From contig JACRPQ010000016.1 in NCBI GenBank assembly GCA_016223135.1, forward strand, positions 62,001-126,000: a DNA stretch of 64,000 bases. The letters run 5' to 3'. This stretch comes from Chloroflexota bacterium. Its GTDB lineage: Bacteria; Chloroflexota; Anaerolineae; Anaerolineales; Villigracilaceae. Positions 41,725 to 50,286 of this stretch are shown here, piece after piece. The notes below the pieces were generated by a model. That model ran no database searches. It saw nothing but the letters and a program-made list of their open reading frames with translations, and was not told the origin of the DNA. A program made the translations under genes and the position numbers. Each line of letters starts with the position of its first letter. The first letter of the stretch is position 1.

Positions 41725-41985
41725 TTAAACTGTTGGTGGGTGGGAAATATTTTCGTGCAAACACCAGGGAATAATCTGATCCGGCGTTGGCATTACGGAA
41801 ACATCAGGTTTGGTTTGTGATGACTTGGGCTGTTCTGGCAGGAGAATGCCGGCATGGATGACACAGACCGACTCACTGGAAGCGTGAGCCGTGATTTTGG
41901 CAGTGTTCACCCAATGCCCTGCCATCCCGATCAGGATCAGGAGGAGCAGGAGGGTTAGCACAACTCGTTGAATGGTGTTCTTCAT
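41725..41985 (-). CDS. Small secreted protein of the ArsR operon
   Basis: An 86-residue protein with an N-terminal hydrophobic signal or anchor (VVLTLLLLLILIGMAGHW) and two cysteines. I do not recognise a family. It begins just after the stop of the zinc-type ArsR regulator with no clear ribosome site, so translation is probably coupled. It may be an envelope metal-binding protein. Confidence 0.5.
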   Translation of the reverse strand: MKNTIQRVVLTLLLLLILIGMAGHWVNTAKITAHASSESVCVIHAGILLPEQPKSSQTKPDVSVMPTPDQIIPWCLHENISHPPTV

Positions 41986-41987
41986 AA

Positions 41988-42287
41988 TTAACCATGCAGG
42001 ACGTGATCAAGTCCGCGCTTGAACAGTTCGATCACATGATCGTCATCGAGACAAACGAATACATTACGTCCCTGTTTGCGGGTGCGAATAAGCCGCTTGT
42101 CACGCAGTCCACGCAACTGATGCGAGACCGCGGACTTGGTCAGCCCCAGGCGCTCCACAAGTTCACTGACGCCAACTTCTCCATTCAGCAAAGCGCTGAT
42201 AATGAGAATGCGCGTCGGGTCGCTCAACGCATCGAACAGGTTGGCGAGATCGGAGGCGACTGCAGGGGTGACCTTATCCTTTGCCAC
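41988..42287 (-). CDS. ArsR/SmtB-family zinc-type metal sensor
   Basis: A 99-residue winged-helix repressor (DALSDPTRILIISALL; LTKSAVSHQLRGLRDKRLI). The C-terminal alpha-5 helix has D-D-H, ten residues, H, two residues, H (DDHVIELFKRGLDHVLH), the alpha-5 zinc site of SmtB/CzrA. It lacks the CVC arsenic site. Start codon is GTG, 2 bp after the upstream methyltransferase-like gene. The likely operator is at 42904-42929, ahead of that gene. Confidence 0.92.
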   Translation of the reverse strand: MAKDKVTPAVASDLANLFDALSDPTRILIISALLNGEVGVSELVERLGLTKSAVSHQLRGLRDKRLIRTRKQGRNVFVCLDDDHVIELFKRGLDHVLHG

Positions 42288-42289
42288 GA

Positions 42290-42892
42290 TTAGATCCAGC
42301 GGCGAACACTCATCTGGTACTTGCGGTAGTCCTCGCCATATTTCTCTGTGAGGAATGCTTCCTCCAGCCGCACTTGAACATGGATCAGGACAAAACCAAG
42401 TACGGTAACGGTCAGGGTGGCTGCAGTGGGCAATAACAATAGCAGCCCCACCAGCATAATCAGCATCCCCAGGAAGATGGGATTGCGCGAAACGCCGAAC
42501 AAGCCATGCTGAACCAGAGTGGATTTGCTTTCTTCGTCAATGCCGATCCGCCACGAGTCGCCCATTTGGATTTGGGCGACCAACACCCAGATCAAAGCCA
42601 ATATGAGCAATATGATCCCGATGATCATCAGCACGGAGGAATTCATCCATGTGATTGGGGACAGCCAGTGATAGTACCCTTCCAGGAAGGAAAACACGAA
42701 CACGATCAGCGCGGTGGCGATCAGGGTCAGGCGGAATAGTTTGCCAACGAAGTCATGAACGGTATCGCCATTGCCAAGTTTGTAGGGGTTGATGCCTGTT
42801 CGTTTCCAGGCAATATACGAGCGCCAGAACATGGCGAGTCCAAAGAACAGCAGGAAGTAAACGGGGAGAAAGATTTTCAAGAAGGTATCCAT
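42290..42892 (-). CDS. Isoprenylcysteine methyltransferase-like membrane protein
   Basis: A 200-residue protein with about five spans and the SAM-site motifs LVQHGLFGVSRNPIFLGML and LEEAFLTEKYGEDYRKYQMSVRRWI. As in other metal loci the substrate is unknown. The start at 42892 is chosen for a GAG 6 bp upstream; 42898 is also possible. The gene is the first of an operon with the zinc-type ArsR, and the operator lies just upstream. Confidence 0.8.
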   Translation of the reverse strand: MDTFLKIFLPVYFLLFFGLAMFWRSYIAWKRTGINPYKLGNGDTVHDFVGKLFRLTLIATALIVFVFSFLEGYYHWLSPITWMNSSVLMIIGIILLILALIWVLVAQIQMGDSWRIGIDEESKSTLVQHGLFGVSRNPIFLGMLIMLVGLLLLLPTAATLTVTVLGFVLIHVQVRLEEAFLTEKYGEDYRKYQMSVRRWI

Positions 42893-42903
42893 AGACATCT
42901 CTA

Positions 42904-42929
42904 AATAGTTGAATAGTTGCTCAACTATT
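42904..42929 (-). promoter_or_regulatory. Putative ArsR-family operator
   Basis: AATAGTTG occurs twice in tandem (42904-42911, 42912-42919) and is followed by the inverse CAACTATT (42922-42929). Arms ATAGTTGA (42905) and TCAACTAT (42921) fit the ArsR/SmtB operator style. It lies 12 bp upstream of the methyltransferase-like start codon and serves the operon encoding the zinc-type ArsR. Confidence 0.65.
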
Positions 42930-42958
42930 TGCAATCATACCCCCTGCTTGAAGATTCG

Positions 42959-44413
42959 TCAAGATGGCAGGGTGAACCCAAACGTTGTTCCCTGCCCTGA
43001 CTGACTTTCCGCCCGTACTTTCCCGCCGTGCGCCTCTACTAATTGTTTTACAATCGCCAGCCCAATCCCCGATCCGCCGCTGGCGCGTGAACGGGATTTG
43101 TCAGCGCGATAGAAGCGGTCAAAGACAAAGGGCAGATCATCAGGTGGAATGCCCTCACCTGTATCAGATACCGTGATGAGGAGGCTCTGGGTTTTATCGT
43201 TTCTGCATGTCACTGTAACCCGTCCCCCTGCAGGTGTGTGACGCAAAGCATTACTGAGCAGATTGCGAATTACCTGGGCGATACGATCCGCATCCACACT
43301 AATAGATGGCAAGTTGGGCGCAAGTTCCAATGCGAGTTCAATCTGGCTGGATTGTGCCTGCAAACGGAACGGCTCGACTGCCCGCATAATGAGTTCAGCG
43401 GGATCGATCTTCACGCGTTCCAGCTTCAATTGACCCGCTTCCGCCAGCGAAAGCAATCTTAAATCCGAAACGAGACGAGTCAATAATGCTGCTTCATCCC
43501 GCAGTGTAGCAATTTCTTGTGGACTGGCGGGCAGGACTCCATCCAACATGGCTTCCAGATTCCCCTGAATCACCGTAAGCGGAGTGCGCAGTTCATGGGC
43601 GACATCCGCGATCAGATTGCGGCGCAATTCTTCATGTTGTGCAAGCGAGTCCGCCATTTGATTGAATGCAGTTGCCAGCACGCCGATTTCATCCTGCGCT
43701 TGTGTCGGAATACGTTGATGCAAATCTCCCGCCGCGATTTTTTGAGCGGCGGAGGTTAGTCGTTGTATAGGCGCAACGATATGAAAGAAAAGCAATGAGC
43801 CAAGCAGCAACGCAACAACCGCGGCGATGATACCCGCCCACCATGTGGACCGATTGACCGATGAGACAAATTCCCCAGCGGGGCTGGTTGCATTTGGACT
43901 CGCATAAACAGGCAGAAGCGTTCCCACCTGCTGATTTCCTGCAATGACAGGCACACCTGCTGCTAAATCCGCTGATGAAAGACTCTTTCCAACATCCTGC
44001 GCGGCGCTATCGGCGATAATCGTCCCCTGCGCGTCGGCAAGCAGGAGACGCAATCCCATCATGTTCCAGGGATTGGAGGCAGAACCCATCATATCGCCGC
44101 CCATTTCCATTCCATTTCCTTCCTGCCACATGCCCCAGTTGTCCTCTCCCATCATCCCCATGCCATCATTCATCATGGATGTTCCCCAGGGATTATTGAG
44201 CAAGTTCTCCACACCCTGCCAATTCCCCTGACGACTGTAATACTGGGCAAGAGTGGGGGCAAGTTGCTGCGCAAACACCCGTCCATTTTGATCGATGTAT
44301 TGGCTGAATTGTGTCTGCGTCGAACGGCTGACCAGGTAGGTGTCAATGCCGCCGCCGACCACAACCACCAATAAAAATGCACCCATTAGCTTGAGCCACA
44401 AACTACGCATCAT
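42959..44413 (-). CDS. Sensor histidine kinase with Met-rich extracytoplasmic domain
   Basis: A 484-residue two-span kinase. Residues about 80-119 of the sensor domain contain 12 methionines (MMNDGMGMM, GMEMGGDMMG, WNMMG) and look like a Cu(I)/Ag(I) binding region. HAMP follows the second span; the phosphorylated His is in DVAHELRTPLT; ATP motifs are NLLSNAL, DTGEGIPP and GSGIGLAIV. The gene overlaps the regulator gene by 11 bp, and GGAG lies 7 bp upstream of the first of two ATGs. Copper sensing is inferred from the Met region and neighbours. Confidence 0.88.
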   Translation of the reverse strand: MMRSLWLKLMGAFLLVVVVGGGIDTYLVSRSTQTQFSQYIDQNGRVFAQQLAPTLAQYYSRQGNWQGVENLLNNPWGTSMMNDGMGMMGEDNWGMWQEGNGMEMGGDMMGSASNPWNMMGLRLLLADAQGTIIADSAAQDVGKSLSSADLAAGVPVIAGNQQVGTLLPVYASPNATSPAGEFVSSVNRSTWWAGIIAAVVALLLGSLLFFHIVAPIQRLTSAAQKIAAGDLHQRIPTQAQDEIGVLATAFNQMADSLAQHEELRRNLIADVAHELRTPLTVIQGNLEAMLDGVLPASPQEIATLRDEAALLTRLVSDLRLLSLAEAGQLKLERVKIDPAELIMRAVEPFRLQAQSSQIELALELAPNLPSISVDADRIAQVIRNLLSNALRHTPAGGRVTVTCRNDKTQSLLITVSDTGEGIPPDDLPFVFDRFYRADKSRSRASGGSGIGLAIVKQLVEAHGGKVRAESQSGQGTTFGFTLPS

Positions 44414-45101
44414 GGCGAAACTCCGCAGAAAACCGATAACCCACACCGAACACTGTTTCAATGAAGCGCGGCGCGCGGGCGTCGTCACCCAGTTTGGCGC
44501 GCAAGTTTTTGATGTGCTGATCCATCACACGCTCATACCCTTCATAAGCCACACCCTGTGCGGCTTCGACCAACTGTAATCGGGTGAATGCCTGCCCTGG
44601 ATGACGCATGAACGCGGCAAGAATCTCGAATTCGGTTGGAGTCAGATCGAGGAGCTGGTCATCCTTGGTCGCGGTATGCGCTTCGAGGTCCAGAACGAGT
44701 GTATCGGCGCGCAGGATGGGCGGCGGCTGCACCTGTCCACGACTTCGCCGCAGCACAACGCGTACACGCGCTGTTACCTCACGTGGACTAAACGGCTTGG
44801 TGACGTAATCATCCGCGCCCAATTCCAGCCCGATCAGTTTATCGCTCTCCTCACTGCGGGCAGTAAGCATGATGATAGGTGTATCCGTTTCGCGGCGGAT
44901 CTGGCGGCAGACCTCCCAGCCGTCCACGTGCGGAAGGTGCAAATCCAGGATGACAAGATCGGGCTTTTCATGCCGAAAGGCTGGCATTGCCTGTGCGCCA
45001 TCAGAGATGATGACAACCTGGTAGCCAGCCTGTTCGAGATACAACCGCAAGGTGCGGGTGATTTGCGCTTCGTCTTCAACGACCAAGATTTTGTCTGCCA
45101 A
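44403..45101 (-). CDS. OmpR-family response regulator
   Basis: A 232-residue regulator: receiver domain with acidic residues in VVEDE, phospho-acceptor Asp in LVILDLHLPHVDGWE, and Lys in YVTKPFSPRE; then an OmpR-type winged helix (LDLTPTEFEILAAFMRHPG, MDQHIKNLRAKLGDD). No ATG is available; TTG at 45101 lies 7 bp after GGAG, another TTG at 45107 is closer. It pairs with the Met-rich kinase directly downstream. Confidence 0.92.
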   Translation of the reverse strand: MADKILVVEDEAQITRTLRLYLEQAGYQVVIISDGAQAMPAFRHEKPDLVILDLHLPHVDGWEVCRQIRRETDTPIIMLTARSEESDKLIGLELGADDYVTKPFSPREVTARVRVVLRRSRGQVQPPPILRADTLVLDLEAHTATKDDQLLDLTPTEFEILAAFMRHPGQAFTRLQLVEAAQGVAYEGYERVMDQHIKNLRAKLGDDARAPRFIETVFGVGYRFSAEFRHDA

Positions 45102-45128
45102 AACCAATCTCCTGCTATTCGAGCATGC

Positions 45129-45443
45129 CTAGGAAGGGGAAGACTGCTTTTGCGTTAGTGTGCGTACCAGCCAAAAAATGCCTCCGACGATGAGCGCAAG
45201 CACGCCAAGTGGAACGAGCCACATGAACGCCATGCCGAGAAATCCAAAAGGCATTCCCCAACCGCCCATCATCATCGGCATGTACCCGCGATAACCCATC
45301 ATGTTTCCGTAGCCGTTCCAGCCGTCACAGCCATAACCATAGGCGGAATTGTTCCATCCAAAGGGCATGAACATGCCGCCAACCAAGCCAAGAGCAAACA
45401 GGGCGACTACGCCGATCACGATCCAGAGTGCAATATTTTTCAT
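45129..45443 (-). CDS. Gly/Tyr/Met-rich small membrane protein
   Basis: A 104-residue protein with two spans (IALWIVIGVVALFALGLVGG and FMWLVPLGVLALIVGGIFW) around a loop rich in Gly, Tyr, Trp and Met (GYMPMMMGGWGMPF). The Met run may bind Cu(I). AAGGAG lies 9 bp before the ATG. It is placed just upstream of the two-component genes and after the cytochrome-like gene. Confidence 0.7.
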   Translation of the reverse strand: MKNIALWIVIGVVALFALGLVGGMFMPFGWNNSAYGYGCDGWNGYGNMMGYRGYMPMMMGGWGMPFGFLGMAFMWLVPLGVLALIVGGIFWLVRTLTQKQSSPS

Positions 45444-45480
45444 TGTATCATCTCCTTATTGTTGTTGATTTTTGAAATGG

Positions 45481-46227
45481 TTAGTTGTTTTGAGCGCCCG
45501 CTGCGATCCAATCCAAAATGGTTTGGATTTCTGCTGGAGTGAGGGGCGCGCTGCGGAAAGGCATGTAGCCGCTGTACACGTAGTAAGCAAGGCGGCTGTT
45601 GTAGACATCGCCAGGGATAATGACTGCGCCACTGGCGCCGCCTTTCAGTGCGTTCTCATATGTATCGAGATACAAGCCGTTCGTCCCGCCGTGACAGGCG
45701 ACACATCGCGCTACAAAGATGGGCTGAACGTTATCTCTGAATGAAATGGATATTGAGGGAGTGGGAGAAGTCGGTGAACTGTTTGGCACAGTCGGCGTAA
45801 GGTTCCAGTTAGGGTTAGCCTGCCAGCCACTGCCATTTCCGTTCATCATGCCGCCATGCATACCACTCCAGTTATTGTCGTTCCAATCGTGCATCATGCC
45901 CCAGCCTTGTTGTCCCTGTTGTGAGTAGTTCGGATTCGTCATCCAACCATGCTCCCATTCTCCCTCTGGACTCATCATCCACCAGCCTGGTCTCCACTGT
46001 CCCTGCGGAGGAATGGCGGGCGGTGTCGCTTGTGGAATGGATGTTGCTTGGAATTGTTGCGGAACTATCGTCGGTTGAATCTGTTGTGGAACGAATGTCG
46101 GTTGGGCAAATTGTTGCACTGGGGCGCTGATGGCGCGCATCTGTGTGATGAAAGTTCCTGCCATGAACCCGCCCACCAGTACGGTTCCAGCCGCGACCAG
46201 TCCGAGAAGGATTTTTACGAATTTCAT
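45481..46227 (-). CDS. Secreted Gln/Pro/Trp/Met-rich protein with c-type heme motif
   Basis: A 248-residue exported protein: N-terminal signal or anchor (ILLGLVAAGTVLVGGFMAG), a low-complexity middle rich in Gln, Pro, Trp, Gly and Met (WWMMSPEGEWEHGWM, MHGGMMNGNGSGW), and a C-terminal cytochrome-c-like domain with RCVACHGG. The heme motif is CxxCH and a later Met may be the axial ligand (YMPFRSAPLTPAEIQ). The true start is ATG 46227 with GGAG 8-9 bp upstream; the frame is open far longer. Its role may be copper-coupled electron transfer; this is inference. Confidence 0.8.
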   Translation of the reverse strand: MKFVKILLGLVAAGTVLVGGFMAGTFITQMRAISAPVQQFAQPTFVPQQIQPTIVPQQFQATSIPQATPPAIPPQGQWRPGWWMMSPEGEWEHGWMTNPNYSQQGQQGWGMMHDWNDNNWSGMHGGMMNGNGSGWQANPNWNLTPTVPNSSPTSPTPSISISFRDNVQPIFVARCVACHGGTNGLYLDTYENALKGGASGAVIIPGDVYNSRLAYYVYSGYMPFRSAPLTPAEIQTILDWIAAGAQNN

Positions 46228-46316
46228 GGGGCATCTCCTGTTTGTGAAGTTACGCACAGGATAATCCCCAGATATATAGAAGTTGTGTAGAACAAGTGAA
46301 AAAGCCGTATAAATCC

Positions 46317-46370
46317 TTGACAGTTTCTCCTCTCGGGGTAAAATATCATTAAGTACTGATATAATGATAT
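46317..46370 (+). promoter_or_regulatory. Promoter and ArsR operator for the CmtR-like gene
   Basis: TTGACA (46317-46322) and TAAAAT (46339-46344) are spaced 16 bp. ATATCATTA (46343-46351) and TAATGATAT (46362-46370) form a perfect 9-bp inverted repeat overlapping the -10 box and the start site, immediately before the regulator gene. This is a fitting autoregulatory operator for the adjacent ArsR-family protein. Confidence 0.75.
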
Positions 46371-46378
46371 GAGGAACT

Positions 46379-46732
46379 ATGATTATGATCTCTGCACCTT
46401 CCAAAACCGACCTCCAAGCCAAACTATTCCGCGGCTTCGGCGATCCGTCTCGTCTGGGAATTCTCGATGCGCTACGCAATGGCCCACTCACGGTGAGCGA
46501 AATCGTCGAGGCGACCGGCCTCTCGCAGCCTAATGTCTCGAACCATCTGGGCTGTTTGCGCGACTGCGGCCTTGTGGTCGCTGAGCAGGAGGGCCGCTAT
46601 GTCACCTATCATTTGAGCGATGATCGAGTGGGTGAACTGTTGGCTCTGGCTGAATCGCTTCTGGCGGATGTCGCGCGCGGGGTCTATGAATGTACTCGTT
46701 ACAACATCCCGCGGACAGAAAGTCGCAAGTAG
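46379..46732 (+). CDS. CmtR-like ArsR-family Cd/Pb sensor
   Basis: A 117-residue winged-helix repressor (GDPSRLGILDALRNGPLTV; SQPNVSNHLGCLRDCGLV). The recognition helix carries CxxxC, and a further cysteine occurs in YECTRY near residue 104. Mycobacterial CmtR binds Cd(II)/Pb(II) with Cys57, Cys61 and Cys102, the same arrangement. GAGGA lies 5 bp before the ATG. LspA and a CadA-like ATPase downstream fit cadmium/lead resistance. Confidence 0.88.
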   Translation: MIMISAPSKTDLQAKLFRGFGDPSRLGILDALRNGPLTVSEIVEATGLSQPNVSNHLGCLRDCGLVVAEQEGRYVTYHLSDDRVGELLALAESLLADVARGVYECTRYNIPRTESRK

Positions 46733-46734
46733 AT

Positions 46735-47235
46735 ATGAAACTGCAACTTCGTTTTCTCATTGCACTACTTATTGCTCTTGCAGTTGATGGGCTGACCAAA
46801 ACCTGGGCCGAAAGGACTCTGTCGCTTTATACCCCCATCCCTCTCATCGGACAATTCTTTCGTTTGACGTTGGGCTACAACACAGGTGTGGCATTTGGAT
46901 TGTTCGCGAATGGCGGGATTGGACCACTGATACTCACGGGACTCATCATTATCGTCCTGGCAGTTTGGATGGTGCGCGCGCTGCGTGCGGGTGAGATTCC
47001 GCCTGTTGCAGCCTTTCCCATTGGGATGATTCTCGGTGGCGCAGTAGCCAACTTTGTAGATCGCCTACCCGATGGCCGCGTCACAGACTTTCTGGATATG
47101 GGCTGGAGCGCGGCTCGCTGGCCGACTTTCAACCTGGCAGATGGTTTTATCGTGCTCGGCGTCTCTCTCTTGATGCTGACAATTTCCAAACAAAGCCGCG
47201 ATGATGCTCTTGTGGGTGAAGAATCTTTCACATGA
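46735..47235 (+). CDS. lspA: Signal peptidase II, possibly of lead-resistance type
   Basis: A 166-residue lipoprotein signal peptidase with four spans and the motifs YNTGVAFGLF, GGAVANFVDRL and FNLADGFIVLG; the catalytic Asps are those of NFVDR and FNLAD. The start at 46735, directly after the regulator stop, is preferred to an upstream in-frame ATG within the regulator gene. Lead-resistance operons (pbr) carry such an LspA-like protein, and placement after a Cd/Pb sensor suggests the same role rather than housekeeping. Confidence 0.9.
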   Translation: MKLQLRFLIALLIALAVDGLTKTWAERTLSLYTPIPLIGQFFRLTLGYNTGVAFGLFANGGIGPLILTGLIIIVLAVWMVRALRAGEIPPVAAFPIGMILGGAVANFVDRLPDGRVTDFLDMGWSAARWPTFNLADGFIVLGVSLLMLTISKQSRDDALVGEESFT

Positions 47236-47327
47236 CGGGGTCGAGAATGAAAGTGGGCCAAGTCCCGCCGATTGTTTGTTGGTTATCAAAACAATTTTAC
47301 GATTTTATCTGATAAGGAGAATAGAAC

Positions 47328-48008
47328 ATGAACGATGATCGCACCAACTATATTCCTGCCCTGCGATATGAATGGCTGACTGGTCTCTATGACACTGTGA
47401 TGGACAAGTTAATGCATGAAACTGAGTTCAAGCAAGCTCTTGTTCGTCAGGCTCGGCTTGCTAAAAATCATCGCGTTCTGGATTTGGGTTGCGGAACAGC
47501 AACACTTACGCTCATCATCAAGCAATCTTTCCCCAATACGGAAGTGACTGGCTTGGATGGTGATCCCAAGGCCCTTGGAATCGCGAAAGAGAAGATTTCC
47601 AGATCTGGTCTAAACATTACTCTCGACGAAGGTATGGCATTTGATCTGCCATATCCCGACAACTCGTTTGATCGTGTGTTTTCTGGTTTGCTCTTCCATC
47701 ACCTGACGCGTGAGGATAAGGAGCGCACTTTAAAAGAAGTATATCGAGTCCTGCGACCTGGCGGTGAATTACATGTAGCAGACTGGGGAAAGGCAAATAG
47801 TGTGAAAATGCGGCTGGCTTTCTTTCTGGTGCAATTTTTGGACGGTTTCAGTACAACTTCTGACAACGTGAATGGGCTGCTGCCGGTGTTTTTTAACAAA
47901 GCTGATTTTCAGGATGTCACGGAGACGGCTCGATATGCAACGATTTTCGGCACTATGTCGCTGTACAAATCCAGAAAGCCCGCTCATTCGTTCATGACTG
48001 CTACATGA
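47328..48008 (+). CDS. Class I SAM-dependent methyltransferase
   Basis: A 226-residue Rossmann-fold methyltransferase with SAM motifs VLDLGCGTATLTLII, GLDGDPKAL, DLPYPDNSFDRVFSGLLFHHL and EVYRVLRPGGELHVADWG. The substrate is unknown; sequence type resembles UbiE/COQ5-like enzymes. AAGGAG lies 8 bp before the ATG. It is the third gene behind the CmtR-like regulator. Confidence 0.85.
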   Translation: MNDDRTNYIPALRYEWLTGLYDTVMDKLMHETEFKQALVRQARLAKNHRVLDLGCGTATLTLIIKQSFPNTEVTGLDGDPKALGIAKEKISRSGLNITLDEGMAFDLPYPDNSFDRVFSGLLFHHLTREDKERTLKEVYRVLRPGGELHVADWGKANSVKMRLAFFLVQFLDGFSTTSDNVNGLLPVFFNKADFQDVTETARYATIFGTMSLYKSRKPAHSFMTAT

Positions 48009-48045
48009 AACGGACAGGACGTTTCTTGCCACGGAGATCAGCCCA

Positions 48046-48681
48046 ATGACATTCTACATTGTCATCAGTCTACTTCTAGTGGTTTTAGTGTTGGCGAACC
48101 TGTGGTGGCGGTGGGTAAGCCGTCGCCACTCCATGCCCTGTCCGACTTTCTTTGCCGGGGCATTGGAAAGCCCATTAATGAACTGGCTGATAAGCACACA
48201 GACAACCCTGGATCGCATTGGGCTGCGACCGGGACAGCGCGTATTGGAAGTGGGCCCTGGCCCGGGCCGGCTGCTCATCCCTGCCGCCCGGCGAGTGCTG
48301 CCCGGCGGCGAAGTTATCGGCTTGGACATCCAGCCTGGAATGATTGAACGGCTCAAAGCGCGTGCAGCACAGGCTGGCGTGTCGAACCTGACGCCAATCC
48401 TGGGCGATGCAACGCAATCGCATTTTCCGCCAGATTATTTTGACGTGATTTATTTCTGCACCGTGTTGGGCGAAATCCCAGACCGGGCAGCAGCGCTGCA
48501 TCAATGCCAAGCGGCGCTAAAACCCGGTGGTCTGCTTTCGATCACGGAAATCTTCCCCGACCCGCACTATCAATCGCGAACGACGGTGCAGCGGTTGGCA
48601 GAGTCGGTGGGCTTTCAACTGCAAGCCATACATGGATCATGGTACTTTTTCACGGCGAACTTTGTGAAAGCATATGTGTGA
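48046..48681 (+). CDS. Membrane-anchored SAM-dependent methyltransferase
   Basis: A 211-residue protein with an N-terminal membrane anchor (FYIVISLLLVVLVLANLWW) and a methyltransferase domain (VLEVGPGPGRLLIPAAR, GLDIQPGMIERL, FDVIYFCTVLGEIPD, ALKPGGLLSITEI). The substrate is unknown. Its stop overlaps the start of an ICMT-type gene remnant, which suggests a past deletion at this junction. Confidence 0.82.
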   Translation: MTFYIVISLLLVVLVLANLWWRWVSRRHSMPCPTFFAGALESPLMNWLISTQTTLDRIGLRPGQRVLEVGPGPGRLLIPAARRVLPGGEVIGLDIQPGMIERLKARAAQAGVSNLTPILGDATQSHFPPDYFDVIYFCTVLGEIPDRAAALHQCQAALKPGGLLSITEIFPDPHYQSRTTVQRLAESVGFQLQAIHGSWYFFTANFVKAYV

Positions 48682-48794
48682 TCGTTCTCCTCCGCATCCA
48701 GCGTGAAGAGCGCGCGATGATCGAAAAATTCGGCGACGCGTATCGCGAGTATATGAAGAGGACGGGGCGCTTCTTGCCGCGAGTGATACGTTGA
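48678..48794 (+). pseudogene. C-terminal remnant of an isoprenylcysteine methyltransferase-like gene
   Basis: The frame from GTG 48678 gives LRIQREERAMIEKFGDAYRE then YMKRTGRFLPRVIR, the exact C-terminal signature of ICMT-like enzymes, with no SAM-binding or membrane part in front. It is what is left after a deletion or recombination that joined it to the preceding methyltransferase stop. Expression as a 38-residue peptide is unlikely. Confidence 0.7.
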
Positions 48795-48862
48795 AAGGCG
48801 GCCATGTTCAACGGCCAATGATGTCGAAAGTTAAAACTCAAATTGGAAACAAGTCAGGAGAC

Positions 48863-50230
48863 ATGACTTTGAGCGAGAATACTCTACAGTTGTTGCTCGA
48901 CGTGCGCAAAGCCAGACAGCAAGGGCCGGCTACGATAAAGCAGCGGCAGCGCAAACGCCTTGCCGAGATGGTGGCCTATGCACGTGCCAACTCACCCTAC
49001 TATCGCGAGCTTTACAAAGGCTTGCCTGAGCGGGTCGAGGATCCAACCTTGCTGCCGATCACCGACAAGAAGAAGCTGATGGCGCGTTTTGACGACTGGG
49101 TCACCGACCATGAGGTGACGCTTGAGAAGGCTCGTCACTTCGTTGAAAACCCCAATCTGTTCGGAAAGCAATTTTTGGGCAAGTACCTTGTAGTAACAAC
49201 GTCTGGAACTACCGGGACTCACGGTATCTTTCTTGCAGACAGGCGATCCCTTTCCGTGGTCGGGCCACTCTTCTTAAACATGTTGCACGCCTGGCTCGGT
49301 GTCCGCAACATCCTCCGGATCATCACCGCCGGCGGACGCATCGGATTAGTTCTTGCAATGGGCACTCCAACCGCCACCGGCGTCGGCATTAGTTACTTCG
49401 GTGCGCGGCTCGGCAGAATGTTATGTCCCCTGTCGGTACGCGCTCCCCTATCTGATCTTGTGGCTGAACTCAACACATTTCAGCCCCTCATTCTCGTAAG
49501 TTATGGGACTGTAATGAAATTGCTTGCCAACGAACAAGAATCCGGCCGTCTGCACATCAAGCCGGTACTGATTATCGTGACAGCTGAAGGACTGGCTCTG
49601 AACGAATATGACCGCATTGCCAGTGTGTTCAACGCCAAAGTTGGTAATATGTATGCTTCCTCTGAGTGCCCTTTCATGAGTTATAGCTGCGAACACGGAT
49701 GGCTGCACGTCAATAGCGACTGGGTGGTGCTCGAGCCGGTTGATGCTGACTACCAGCCTGTGCCGCCCGGTATACAATCGTACACGGTTCTCGTCAGCAA
49801 CCTCGCCAACCGGGTGCAACCGATCCTGCGCTACGACCTCGGCGACAGCGTCCTGGAGCGCCCCGATCCTTGCCCGTGCGGGAACCCGCTGCCTGCGATC
49901 CGCGTGCAAGGTCGCGCCGCTGATATGCTTGTCTTTCCTACGGATCATGGTGAACGGATTACGGTTCCGCCGCTGCTGTTCGGCACCTCGATTTATCACA
50001 TCCCAGGCATCGAGCAGTTCCAGGTCTTGCAGACCGCGCCGTTGAGCCTGCGCGTGCGCCTGCGCCTGGCACATGACTCCGAGCCGAATCGCGTGTGGGA
50101 TGCGGTGCATACCGAGATCACATGCCTGCTCGCCAACCATAAGCTCAATCACGTTACACTCGAGCACGCCGATGAACCGCCGGAGCAAACGCCAGGCGGC
50201 AAGTACCGCGAGGTAATTTCGTTACGTTAA
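48863..50230 (+). CDS. Phenylacetate-CoA ligase-like adenylate-forming enzyme
   Basis: A protein of about 455 residues related to PaaK/CapK. It has ANSPYYRELYKGLP, the ATP loop VVTTSGTTGTHG, the acidic motif NMYASSECPFMS and RYDLGDSVL, then a C-terminal lid with RVQGRAADML. These activate carboxylic acids as acyl-AMP and may load CoA. The substrate is unknown, and its link with metal resistance is unclear. The start is uncertain: ATG 48863 has a close AGGAG; ATGs at 48821 and 48824 and the open frame from 48791 are alternatives. Confidence 0.8.
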   Translation: MTLSENTLQLLLDVRKARQQGPATIKQRQRKRLAEMVAYARANSPYYRELYKGLPERVEDPTLLPITDKKKLMARFDDWVTDHEVTLEKARHFVENPNLFGKQFLGKYLVVTTSGTTGTHGIFLADRRSLSVVGPLFLNMLHAWLGVRNILRIITAGGRIGLVLAMGTPTATGVGISYFGARLGRMLCPLSVRAPLSDLVAELNTFQPLILVSYGTVMKLLANEQESGRLHIKPVLIIVTAEGLALNEYDRIASVFNAKVGNMYASSECPFMSYSCEHGWLHVNSDWVVLEPVDADYQPVPPGIQSYTVLVSNLANRVQPILRYDLGDSVLERPDPCPCGNPLPAIRVQGRAADMLVFPTDHGERITVPPLLFGTSIYHIPGIEQFQVLQTAPLSLRVRLRLAHDSEPNRVWDAVHTEITCLLANHKLNHVTLEHADEPPEQTPGGKYREVISLR

Positions 50231-50286
50231 GTAGAGCACTTGTTGCTCCGTTAGATTTACACATTTACCTGCATAGGAGTAAACCA

